From Desulfobulbaceae bacterium (lineage in GTDB: Bacteria; Desulfobacterota; Desulfobulbia; Desulfobulbales; UBA5123), in contig JAOUHH010000003.1 of NCBI GenBank assembly GCA_029865195.1, positions 1 through 30,329 on the forward strand: DNA of 30,329 nucleotides. Reading direction: 5' to 3'. This document shows, one piece after another, positions 1 to 6,861 of this stretch. A program made the translations under genes and the position numbers. How positions within the stretch are numbered: position 1 is the first letter of the stretch; every line of letters begins with the position of its first letter. The notes below the pieces were generated by a model, which searched no databases, was not told the origin of the DNA, and was given only the letters and a program-made list of their open reading frames with translations.

Positions 1-162
1 CTAGATGAGATATCCAAGACCCATCGGGTGAAGTAGCGGCCGGGTTGTCGCGGGCGTTTGGGTACCGGCATGGCCGGCCAACGCTGCCGCTGTTCAGGGT
101 CATCTTGTTCTGTCGCGCCGGATCACGTCGCAACCGCCGGGGGAAACCGGCAAGGAAGACGC

Positions 163-1188
163 ATGCATTATGATTTGCTGATCCTCGCCCTGGAGGCGGT
201 GGCGGTCTATTTTTTGGTGTTGGGAGCGCATGCGTTGCGCAACCGCTTCGGACTGGCGCATTTTTACGCCTTGATCGGCGGCCTTACCGCAGTGATGTCC
301 TGGGTCACCGATGCCGGGGTGGAGGCGCAATTTTTCGGCATCACCTTCGTGGTCGGCTCAACGGTTTTTTATACCTCGCTGCTGTTGGGCGTCTTTGTCA
401 TCTACGTCTTTGACGGGCCACGGGCGACCAGGATCGCCATCTCCACCATCGTCGGGGTGTCGATCATGGTGCCGTTGATCGCTCTGGTGCTGCATCTGCA
501 GATGCGGATTTCCGGAGTGGACCCGCTGACCTATGTGCCCATCCCCAGCCTGCGGATCAATGTCGCCTCGGTCCTGGCAACCTTGCTTGACCTGCTCTTT
601 CTGGGCGTGGCCTGGGAGTATTTCGGCCAACCACAGTTTCGGCTGCGGCTCTGCCTGCGCTCCTTTGTCACCCTGCTCGGGGTGATGTGGCTCGATGTCC
701 TGCTGTTCGCCACCGGCGCCTTTGCCGGTTCGCCCGATTACTTGAGTATCATGACCGGCACCCTTGTCAGCCGGTTGGTCATCTCGGTTTTTGCCTGCCC
801 GTTTTTGTGGGCGTATCTCACCTGGCAGAACAAGATCCACGGGAATGGGATCGAAACCAGGCCGGTGATGGCGATCTTTCAGGAGGTTGCCGAGGTGAAG
901 CGCGACCTCCTGTTGGCCCGTAAGGAAATCCTTCTGCGTCAGGAGGCGGAAGAGAAACTCAACGCGGTGATCGCGGAACTCAAGCAGGCACTGGCCGAGG
1001 TCAAGGTTCTGCGCGGTTTTTTGCCGATCTGCGCCTCGTGTAAAAAAATCAAGGATGGCCAGGGCTACTGGAAACAGATCGAGGAGTATATCCGCCTTCA
1101 CTCCGAGGCGGAGTTCAGCCACGGCATCTGCCCGGATTGCGCGCGAAAACTGTATCCGGAACTGGACATCTACCCGGATACGAAATAA
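163..1188 (+). CDS. 7-TM membrane sensor-like protein with C-terminal Cys-rich (CxxC...CxxC) tail
   Basis: The protein has 341 residues. I start it at ATG 163 because AAGGAAG lies just upstream and the protein then opens directly with a hydrophobic segment; the in-frame ATGs further upstream encode an Arg/Cys-rich stretch unlike a real N-terminus. About seven hydrophobic helices fill residues 1-225. They loosely recall the VUT/YhhQ (queuosine precursor transporter) fold, but that is only an impression. A coiled-coil-like helix rich in Glu, Lys and Leu (about 235-285) leads to a tail beginning LRGFLPICASCKKIKD and ending with HGICPDCARKLYPEL. This tail, with two CxxC pairs, is known from the C-termini of many PAS/receiver signalling proteins, mostly in Deltaproteobacteria, and may bind zinc. 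No kinase, GGDEF or methyl-accepting domain is visible, so the output is unknown. It could be a stand-alone sensor working through a partner. The gene is real with high confidence; the role is uncertain. Confidence 0.8.
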   Translation: MHYDLLILALEAVAVYFLVLGAHALRNRFGLAHFYALIGGLTAVMSWVTDAGVEAQFFGITFVVGSTVFYTSLLLGVFVIYVFDGPRATRIAISTIVGVSIMVPLIALVLHLQMRISGVDPLTYVPIPSLRINVASVLATLLDLLFLGVAWEYFGQPQFRLRLCLRSFVTLLGVMWLDVLLFATGAFAGSPDYLSIMTGTLVSRLVISVFACPFLWAYLTWQNKIHGNGIETRPVMAIFQEVAEVKRDLLLARKEILLRQEAEEKLNAVIAELKQALAEVKVLRGFLPICASCKKIKDGQGYWKQIEEYIRLHSEAEFSHGICPDCARKLYPELDIYPDTK

Positions 1189-1209
1189 ACCGACCAACAG
1201 GAGGGAGTG

Positions 1210-1767
1210 ATGAGCTGGATCAAAACCGTGCCGGAGGAAGAGGCCACCGGTGAGTTGAAGGAGATCTACGACCAGACCACGGCCAAGTTCGGCCATGTCA
1301 TCAACCTGGTCAAGATTCAGAGCTTGCGGCCCGGGATCATGAACATGGGGCGGGGGCTCTACCGGCATCTGATGACCATGGAGAGCGGACTCTCACACCT
1401 GCAGCGGGTGTTGCTCGCCACCGTCACCTCGAGTCTCAACGGTTGCCACTACTGAGTGGAGAGCCACGAAAACGATCTCCGTGAAGAGATCAAGGACGAA
1501 GCGAAGGTGCGCCGGATACAGGAAGATTACACCACGGTCGATCTGGGCGAGGCAAATCGGGCCCTGCTTGACTTTGCCAAAAAGATGACCCTGAGCCATC
1601 AAAAGCTGGGCCGGGCGGATGTCGAAGGCCTCCGCCGGCACGGCTTTACCGACCGGGATATCCTGGATGCGGTGCAGATTACCGGCTACTTCAACTACAC
1701 CAACCGGGTGATGGGCGCCCTCGGGATCGAGCCCGAGGCGGATATGCGTTTTACCCGCAAAGAATAA
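1210..1767 (+). CDS. Selenocysteine-containing AhpD-like (carboxymuconolactone decarboxylase family) peroxidase-related protein
   Basis: Two abutting reading frames (to TGA 1453-1455, and 1456-1767) are in the same frame and together make one protein of 185 residues, the normal size for AhpD-like peroxidase-related enzymes. The N-terminal half (VPEEEATGELKEIYD, then LSHLQRVLLATVTSSLNG) and the C-terminal half both match the family. The TGA falls exactly at the second Cys of the CxxC redox motif: C79-H80-Y81-U82-V-E-S-H86, where ordinary members read CxxCVExH. A SECIS-like hairpin follows at 1474-1491. AGGAGG at 1199-1204 points to ATG 1210 rather than GTG 1207. AhpD-type proteins use the Cys pair for thiol-dependent peroxide or disulfide chemistry; the physiological substrate here is unknown. 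The alternative is a nonsense mutation splitting a gene, which I consider much less likely given the motif position and hairpin. Confidence 0.88.
1474..1491 (+). promoter_or_regulatory. Bacterial SECIS element (selenocysteine insertion hairpin)
   Basis: GATCTC at 1474-1479 pairs perfectly with GAGATC at 1486-1491 around the six-base loop CGTGAA (1480-1485), which has a G at its second position. The loop starts 24 bases after the TGA. A short perfect stem with a small loop carrying an early G, inside the coding region just after the UGA, is the recognised layout of bacterial SECIS elements bound by SelB. The hairpin lies wholly within the reading frame. Confidence 0.75.
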
Positions 1768-1800
1768 CCTCATGCGCGGTTTCCGTTTCGTCAACACATA

Positions 1801-3159
1801 ATGCGGCCCTCACTGCCTGCGGCGGTGCGTGAACTCTCCGCACCGTCGCGACTCTTTCTTGTTTTCACCGGCGTCAACGTTGTTTCCTGGCAATGCGTGG
1901 TCGGTCCGGCCCTGGTGCTCTTCGCCAGGGCGGTGGCCATGCCGCCTGCCCTGGTGGGGGTGCTGCTTTCCTTCATGCCGCTCTCCATGCTGCTGGTTCT
2001 CCTTGCCTATCCGCTGGTGGAATGGCTTGGCCCCAAGCGGCTCCTTTTTTACTCCTGGCTCGGCCGCAACCTCTTGCTCCTCCCTGTATTCGGCATGCCC
2101 TGGGTAATGGCGCGGTGGGGTGAGGCGGCCGGCTGGCACCTGCTCCTCTTTGCCACCTTGGGTTTTTCGGTGATCCGGGCGGTGGGGGTGGGCGGCTGGT
2201 ATCCCTGGCTGCATGAGATCGTGCCCCGCGAACGGATGGGGACCTATCTCTCCCTCGAAACCATGCTGAGCCAGGCCATCGCCATTCTGCTCGCCTTCGC
2301 GATGGCGAGGGTGCTGGCCATGGCCGTGGGGCTGGAGCGGTTTTTGATTATCTACGGGGTCGGGGTGGCGGCCGGGCTGTTGAGTGTGCTGTTGATCGCG
2401 CGGATTCCCGGCGGCGCCGGACTCTCCGGGGAGGGGCGCGCCACGTATGATCCCGGCCGTGCCCTGGGGCGGGTGCTGGCGGACCGGGGCTATCTTGCCT
2501 TTCTGGCGCTGGCCGTACTCGGCCTTTCTTCCCTGATGTGGCTGAACGCGGCCACGGTCATGTACCTGCGCGACGTCCTCCGTTACAGTGAAACCCATAT
2601 CATGCTGCTGCTGGCGGCCGGCGGCGTCGGCGTCGCCCTTTCCGTCCGCTTCTGGGGTCGGGTCGCGGACCGCTTCGGCAGCGTGCCGGCGATGATCCAG
2701 CTGCTCTGCGGCCACGCCCTGTTCGCCCTGGCCTGGCTGGGGTTGCTGCCGGCCGGCCGGTTGACGGATTGGCTGGTCTTGCCGGCGCTGGTCTTTACCA
2801 CCGTTTTCAACGCCGCCTTCGTAATGGTGGCGGCCCGCGGCATGCTCTGCCGGGTACACGAGGAGGGGCGGGTGGGGTACACCACGCTGTGGATCCTGAG
2901 TGTCTCGGTGGCCCACGGCGTGCCGCCGATCCTGGCCGGCGCGCTCATCGATCAGCTTGGGTTGGCCGGGTTCCGGCTTTGCTTCGTCGTTGCCGGACTC
3001 TGCGGCCTGGCCGCGGCCGGGCTGATGTTCCGGCTGCCCACCGAAGAGGGCAAGCCGCCGGTGCAGGAGTTGCACCATCTCATTCGGGCCAGTCAACCGC
3101 TCCGGTCGCTGGGCCGGGTATTCTGGATCACCCTCGGCCTCGGCGAGAAGAGGGAGTAA
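1801..3159 (+). CDS. Major facilitator superfamily (MFS) transporter
   Basis: The product has 452 residues and about 12 hydrophobic helices, the usual size for an MFS carrier of the inner membrane. An MFS-like loop occurs between helices in the second half (FWGRVADRFGS, after helix 8), corresponding to the conserved G-x-x-x-D-R-x-G loop. The central cytoplasmic loop is rich in Gly and Arg (about residues 200-225). The substrate cannot be told from the sequence. The gene starts 33 bases after the selenoprotein gene and may be co-transcribed with it. There is no good ribosome-binding site before ATG 1801, so translation could be coupled or a downstream GTG could serve. The C-terminal cytoplasmic tail is about 40 residues. 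Confidence 0.82.
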   Translation: MRPSLPAAVRELSAPSRLFLVFTGVNVVSWQCVVGPALVLFARAVAMPPALVGVLLSFMPLSMLLVLLAYPLVEWLGPKRLLFYSWLGRNLLLLPVFGMPWVMARWGEAAGWHLLLFATLGFSVIRAVGVGGWYPWLHEIVPRERMGTYLSLETMLSQAIAILLAFAMARVLAMAVGLERFLIIYGVGVAAGLLSVLLIARIPGGAGLSGEGRATYDPGRALGRVLADRGYLAFLALAVLGLSSLMWLNAATVMYLRDVLRYSETHIMLLLAAGGVGVALSVRFWGRVADRFGSVPAMIQLLCGHALFALAWLGLLPAGRLTDWLVLPALVFTTVFNAAFVMVAARGMLCRVHEEGRVGYTTLWILSVSVAHGVPPILAGALIDQLGLAGFRLCFVVAGLCGLAAAGLMFRLPTEEGKPPVQELHHLIRASQPLRSLGRVFWITLGLGEKRE

Positions 3160-3168
3160 GGAGGCAGC

Positions 3169-3603
3169 ATGGACAGAGGGAGAGAGCGGAATATCTATTT
3201 TGCCGGCGCCATTCGCGGCGGCCGGGAGGACGTGCGGCTTTACGGGGAGCTGGTCAGTCATCTGACCGGCCTGGGCCGGGTTCTCACCAGTCATGTCGCA
3301 GACCCGCGGCTGGATGCCGCCGGCGACGAGGGGATTAGCGAGGCGGCGATCTACAGCCGCGACATGGCCTGGCTTGACAGCGCCGATCTGGTCATCGCCG
3401 AGGTATCGACCCCCTCGTTGGGGGTTGGCTACGAGATCGCCGCAGCAGAGGCGCGGGGCAAGCGGATTCTCTGCCTGTTCCGCAGCGATGCCGCCCACAC
3501 CCTCTCGGCCATGATTGCCGGCAACCCTGCCCTCCGAATAGGCCACTACTCGACCCTTGCCGAAGCCAAGGATCATATTGCCAGGTTTTTCAACGAAGGC
3601 TAA
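3169..3603 (+). CDS. DNPH1/Rcl-like 2'-deoxynucleoside 5'-phosphate N-hydrolase
   Basis: The protein has 144 residues and is closely similar in pattern to the mammalian DNPH1 (Rcl) enzyme, which cleaves the N-glycosidic bond of deoxynucleoside monophosphates. Visible hallmarks are the N-terminal nucleotide loop YFAGAIRGGRED (10-21), the acidic D65 in SRDMAWLDSADLVIAEV, and PSLGVGYE with E89 in the position of the catalytic Glu; the D65-E89 spacing equals that of the mammalian D/E pair. This family belongs to the nucleoside 2-deoxyribosyltransferase fold. AAGGAGG at 3158-3164 overlaps the stop codon of the MFS gene, so the two are probably translated from one message. A role in nucleotide pool sanitation or salvage is inferred from the family. 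Confidence 0.85.
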   Translation: MDRGRERNIYFAGAIRGGREDVRLYGELVSHLTGLGRVLTSHVADPRLDAAGDEGISEAAIYSRDMAWLDSADLVIAEVSTPSLGVGYEIAAAEARGKRILCLFRSDAAHTLSAMIAGNPALRIGHYSTLAEAKDHIARFFNEG

Positions 3604-3686
3604 GGTGGAAACGGCAGCGACGGGATGACCTTGCTGCTTCGTCGCAATGGAGAAAGAAGCGGGGTAACCGCCTTGGAGGAGGATTG

Positions 3687-4046
3687 ATGATGCAGATCGT
3701 TCGTCTTTTGCCGGTCATTCTGAGCGGGGTGCTTGTCGGTGCGCATTTTCTTCGCAACCAGCAATGGCTGGCGGTGGCGATCACCGTGGCGGTGCTGGGC
3801 TTGCTGTTGTTGCGCCGGAAGTGGGTGGTCTATCTGGCGCAGGCGGGGCTGGTGTTGGCCAGCCTTGAATGGGTGGGCACCGGCATGCAACTGGTGCAGT
3901 ACCGGCAATCCATGGGCCTGCCGTGGACCAGGCTGGCGCTGATCCTTGGCGGGGTGGCCCTTTTCACCCTGCTTGCCGCCCTGGTCTTCCGCTTGCCGTT
4001 ACTGCGGCGGCGCTACGGGTTCATCGACAGCCAGGCAGACGGCTGA
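3687..4046 (+). CDS. Small integral membrane protein, unrecognised
   Basis: The product has about 119 residues and four predicted membrane helices (roughly 5-25, 28-43, 45-68 and 80-100) separated by short basic loops (RRK around 45, RRRYG near the end). AGGAGG at 3677-3682 supports ATG 3687 or ATG 3690; a TTG at 3684 is less likely. I do not recognise the family. It sits between a nucleotide hydrolase and a DUF486 membrane protein on the same strand, 83 bases after the former. No catalytic motif or Cys cluster is seen. The final residues (FIDSQADG) are polar and probably cytoplasmic or periplasmic. Confidence 0.7.
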   Translation: MMQIVRLLPVILSGVLVGAHFLRNQQWLAVAITVAVLGLLLLRRKWVVYLAQAGLVLASLEWVGTGMQLVQYRQSMGLPWTRLALILGGVALFTLLAALVFRLPLLRRRYGFIDSQADG

Positions 4047-4115
4047 TCGCTTGACGCATTTCCGCGTTGTTTCGGCAAGTCGCATCTCCCCCTTTTTTCA
4101 CTCCGGTTGGTGAAC

Positions 4116-4472
4116 ATGAAGCCCGTACTCCTGTCGATCTCCATGCTGTTTTGCAGTAATATTTTCATGACCTTTGCCTGGTATGCGCATCTCAAGGAGC
4201 TGAACGGCAAGCCGTGGTTGCTGGCGGCGCTGGCAAGTTGGGGGGTGGCGTTTTTCGAGTACCTGTTGCAGGTGCCGGCGAACCGGATCGGCTATCAGGC
4301 CCTCAATCTCGGGCAGCTGAAAATCCTCCAGGAGGTGATTACCCTGAGCGTCTTCGTGCCCTTTGCCTTTTTGTACATGAAGGAGCCGTTGAAGCTCGAT
4401 TACCTGTGGGCCGCGTGCTGCATCCTCGGCGCGGTCTTTTTCATCTTTCGGCAGAAGCTGTTCGGGGCCTGA
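4116..4472 (+). CDS. DUF486 (DMT superfamily) membrane protein
   Basis: The protein has 118 residues, the normal length for DUF486, with four membrane helices. Family-typical segments are NIFMTFAWYAHLK (about 14-26), WGVAFFEYLLQVPANRIGY (about 44-62) and LGQLKILQEVITL. DUF486 proteins resemble a half-unit of drug/metabolite transporters and their function is not established. I chose ATG 4116 because the mature helix begins at once; TTG 4107 and GTG 4110 are in frame, but none of these has a good ribosome-binding site. It lies 69 bases after the preceding small membrane gene and 25 bases before the Sui1 gene. Confidence 0.85.
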   Translation: MKPVLLSISMLFCSNIFMTFAWYAHLKELNGKPWLLAALASWGVAFFEYLLQVPANRIGYQALNLGQLKILQEVITLSVFVPFAFLYMKEPLKLDYLWAACCILGAVFFIFRQKLFGA

Positions 4473-4497
4473 AGCCCGGCGGCAAAGGAAAGAAACG

Positions 4498-4866
4498 ATG
4501 CCCAAGCGAGACGACAACAACGGAGGCCTGGTCTACTCCACCGAACATGGCAGGCTCTGCCCCGGTTGCGGCAAGGCGCGCGGCCAGTGTGGCTGCAAAG
4601 TGGAGAAGAAGCGGCCGGTCAAGGCGGACGGCATCGTGCGGCTCTCCCTTGAAACCAAGGGGCGCAAGGGCAAGGGGGTGACCCTCGTCACCGGCCTGCT
4701 CCTGGCGGACGACGACCTCAGGCAGATGGCCAAGCGGCTCAAGCAGCAGTGCGGCAGTGGCGGCACGGTCAAGGACGGGGTGGTGGAGATTCAGGGCGAT
4801 CATCGGCAGCCGCTGCTCGTTGAGCTGCAAAAACAGGGCTATACGGTCAAGCTGGCGGGCGGCTGA
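4498..4866 (+). CDS. Sui1/eIF1-like translation factor (YciH family)
   Basis: The product has 122 residues, matching the bacterial YciH group. The first 35 residues hold CPGCGKARGQCGC (21-33), a possible small metal-binding knuckle. The rest is the SUI1 fold: GIVRLSLETKGRKGKGVTLVTGL (from about 45), then LKQQCGSGGTVKDGVVEIQGDH and QPLLVELQKQGYTVKLAGG. YciH-like proteins bind the small ribosomal subunit and influence start-codon selection, probably mainly under stress; this is family knowledge. AAAGGAAAG sits seven bases before ATG 4498. It lies in a chain of short same-strand genes and overlaps nothing. Confidence 0.92.
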   Translation: MPKRDDNNGGLVYSTEHGRLCPGCGKARGQCGCKVEKKRPVKADGIVRLSLETKGRKGKGVTLVTGLLLADDDLRQMAKRLKQQCGSGGTVKDGVVEIQGDHRQPLLVELQKQGYTVKLAGG

Positions 4867-4894
4867 ATTCTTCCGGCCGGAAGGGGAAGGGCGC

Positions 4895-5602
4895 ATGCGG
4901 ATATGGGATCTCGATCCGGGCTTTCTGAACGACAAGAGTCTGCTGGGCGAACATCGGGAGCTGCACGGAATCGTTTCCATCCTGGTCAACGGCAAGAAGG
5001 GGTACAGCCGTCACCCGGAGACCATGCGGTGGCGCGAGTGCCTTGGCGGTTTGGCAATGCGGCATTGTCAGCTGGTGGCCGAGATGGACCTGCGCGGCTT
5101 TCATCATCGCAGCCCGCTGCCGGGCCTTGCGCAGGAGGTGAGGTGGCCGGCGATTTGGATCGATCCGCCCGCCGGTCAGTACCAAATCCTCGGGCAAAAA
5201 TATCTGGAGCGGCCTTCCGGCCGCATCCCGTTGCCTCGCAACTGTCAGGAGTTGTGGGCGAGGCATAAGTACTCGGTGATGGCCAGGGACTACAATGCCT
5301 ATCGCCATTACGGCGGCGAGGTGGCGGCGAGGCGGATCGGTTTTGCGCAGCTGGCGCTGGAACTGGCAGGCTGGCTGCGCACCCCGCCCCCGCCCGCAGC
5401 GCTCGGCAACACCCTCCTGCACATGTGGGGCTACGTTTCTTCCCTGGCCGCGCAGAAATCGCCCCCCCTTTCCCCGTCGCGACTGCTTGCCGAGATCCGC
5501 CGGCTGACGTTGAGCCCAGCGGGGCCCCTGTATCTCAAGCACTCCACGGCGCTTGGCGAACTCGCCTGCTGGCACGGCGTTAGTGATTCTGCAGATAGCT
5601 GA
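4895..5602 (+). CDS. DenV/endonuclease V-like (pyrimidine dimer DNA glycosylase family) protein, putative
   Basis: The 235-residue protein begins MRIWDLDPGFLNDKSLL followed by GEHRELHG. This pattern parallels the N-terminus of T4 endonuclease V (DenV), including the Glu of its REL motif: E22 here corresponds to DenV Glu23. The DenV nucleophile is the N-terminal Thr2 amine. Here that Thr is absent and Arg would follow Met, so the chemistry may differ. A GKKGYSRHPETMRWR segment (about 33-47) follows, typical of bacterial relatives. The C-terminal third (about 150-235) is helical and unrecognised. I start at ATG 4895, preceded by AAGGGGAAGGG; the frame is open further upstream but that part overlaps the Sui1 gene. 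Its end overlaps the convergent minus-strand gene by 23 bases. The gene is certain, the function moderately so. Confidence 0.62.
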   Translation: MRIWDLDPGFLNDKSLLGEHRELHGIVSILVNGKKGYSRHPETMRWRECLGGLAMRHCQLVAEMDLRGFHHRSPLPGLAQEVRWPAIWIDPPAGQYQILGQKYLERPSGRIPLPRNCQELWARHKYSVMARDYNAYRHYGGEVAARRIGFAQLALELAGWLRTPPPPAALGNTLLHMWGYVSSLAAQKSPPLSPSRLLAEIRRLTLSPAGPLYLKHSTALGELACWHGVSDSADS

Positions 5603-6731
5603 AGATGTTGTTGATCATTTCGTTGTCGGGAAAACGGTGGTGCAGGTCGTTGATGATCGCGGCCGCCTGGTCGCGGCGGTCGGTCTTGAGGTAGAGCTTG
5701 CTCAGGTTGAGCAGATAGGTGGTGTTGTCCGGCAGCAGTTGCAGGCATTTTTCGTACTGGCGCACCGCGGCCGGGAGGTCGCCGCTGTTTTCGAGTGCGG
5801 CGGCGAACTGGGCGAAGATGGACGCCGCTTCCGGAATGGGTTGTTCCGCCTTGTCAAGAAAGACGGCCGCTTCCGCGAGCTTGCCCCTCACCAGATAGGC
5901 CTTGCCCATCTTGATCAGGTTGAGATCCGAGGGGTTTTGCTGCAGCACCGCTTCAAACTGGCTCTTGGCCTGGTCTTCCATCCCCAGGCTGAGATAGAGC
6001 TTGCCGAGGTCGATCTTCAGGTCGAGGTTGGTGGGGTAATGGAGGTTGGCCTTGGTCAGGTGGGCAATGGCGTCGCCGCACTGACTTTCCGCCATGCAGA
6101 CCTTGCTCAGGAGATGCATGGTGCGGCTGGTGGGGGTGGCGATCAATCTTTTCAGATATTGCTGCGCCTTTTCATAGTTTTTCTGGCGGTAGTAGCATTC
6201 GCTGAGCAGGTGGAGCGCTTCGGGGTTGCTGGCGATCCCCTCGATGGCCAGCGTCATTTGGATCGCTTGTTCGTAGTCCCGCTGCAGAAACATGGTGCGA
6301 GCCGCCTGTAGCGCTTTCTGGCTAGGGGACTGTTCCTGTTTCTGCTTGCGGATCAAGCCGATGGCGTTTTGCAGGGCAGACTCGGTAACCTCGCCGGCAA
6401 GGATGTAATTAACGCCTTCCTCATGGGCGGCCCGCGCCTTTTCCTCATCGGCCTCGTCAAACAACATCAGCACCGGCAGCTCCAGGTAGCGTGGAATTCG
6501 CCGGATCAGGCGGAGGAGCTCCACGCCGGTCATCCGGGGCATGGAGTTGGCGACAATGACAAAAAGCACCTGGTGGGCATAGAGCACATCACGGGCGGAG
6601 CGCGCGTCGCCGACGCTTTGGATGCGGCAACCGCCGTCGGCGGCGAGGATGTTGGCCACGGACTCCCGTCGTTCCGGTCGACTGTCGACGATCAGATAGT
6701 CGATGGGGGTTGGCTCGGTTGCTGCCGGCAT
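5580..6731 (-). CDS. Pseudo-receiver + TPR protein
   Basis: The product has 383 residues. Residues 9-130 form a CheY-like receiver fold, but the phospho-acceptor Asp is replaced by Ala (A61 in VIVANSMPRMTG), only one of the usual N-terminal acidic residues remains (D16), and the conserved Lys near the C-end is Gly in the YILAGEV segment. It should therefore not be phosphorylated in the usual way. From about residue 140 to the end run some six to seven tetratricopeptide repeats (for example PEALHLLSECYYRQKNYEKA), a protein-binding solenoid. AGGAGG at 6736-6741 fixes ATG 6731. The gene follows the hybrid kinase on the same strand, 130 bases later, so it may be a partner or scaffold for that kinase. 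No output enzyme or DNA-binding domain is present. Confidence 0.88.
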   Translation of the reverse strand: MPAATEPTPIDYLIVDSRPERRESVANILAADGGCRIQSVGDARSARDVLYAHQVLFVIVANSMPRMTGVELLRLIRRIPRYLELPVLMLFDEADEEKARAAHEEGVNYILAGEVTESALQNAIGLIRKQKQEQSPSQKALQAARTMFLQRDYEQAIQMTLAIEGIASNPEALHLLSECYYRQKNYEKAQQYLKRLIATPTSRTMHLLSKVCMAESQCGDAIAHLTKANLHYPTNLDLKIDLGKLYLSLGMEDQAKSQFEAVLQQNPSDLNLIKMGKAYLVRGKLAEAAVFLDKAEQPIPEAASIFAQFAAALENSGDLPAAVRQYEKCLQLLPDNTTYLLNLSKLYLKTDRRDQAAAIINDLHHRFPDNEMINNIFSYLQNH

Positions 6732-6861
6732 GGTTCCTCCTGAAAGAAATAATCCATGCTAGAAGATATAACACGATGGGAGAGGAAAAAACCAGCGGCA
6801 AAGCGCATTCGTGCAGTTGGCAGAAAAATCGGCACGGAAGGGGGGGCGGCAGACAGGAAGA

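Noticed and set aside
1..162. Possible gene fragment at the left edge
   Set aside because: No supported frame, ribosome-binding site or domain is visible before ATG 163; the bases may include the tail of an upstream gene, but this cannot be judged.
358..1368. Long minus-strand open frame (336 codons)
   Set aside because: It lies antisense to the membrane sensor and selenoprotein genes, is rich in His, Gln and Arg as expected for the reverse of GC-rich genes, and has no recognisable domain.
1456..1767. Separate gene starting at GTG 1456
   Set aside because: There is no ribosome-binding site, the frame is continuous with the upstream part through TGA, and only the joined product has the AhpD-like length and motif.
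1810..3576. Long minus-strand open frame (588 codons)
   Set aside because: Antisense to the MFS and DNPH1-like genes, both of which have clear family motifs and ribosome-binding sites; its composition is of the shadow type.
3616..3647. GCGACG/CGTCGC inverted repeat after the DNPH1-like gene
   Set aside because: The loop is long and no T-run follows, so it is not a convincing terminator; it may be chance in GC-rich DNA.
5580..5602. Tail-to-tail overlap of the DenV-like and pseudo-receiver/TPR genes as a frameshift sign
   Set aside because: Both genes end naturally with full-length products; short convergent overlaps are common.
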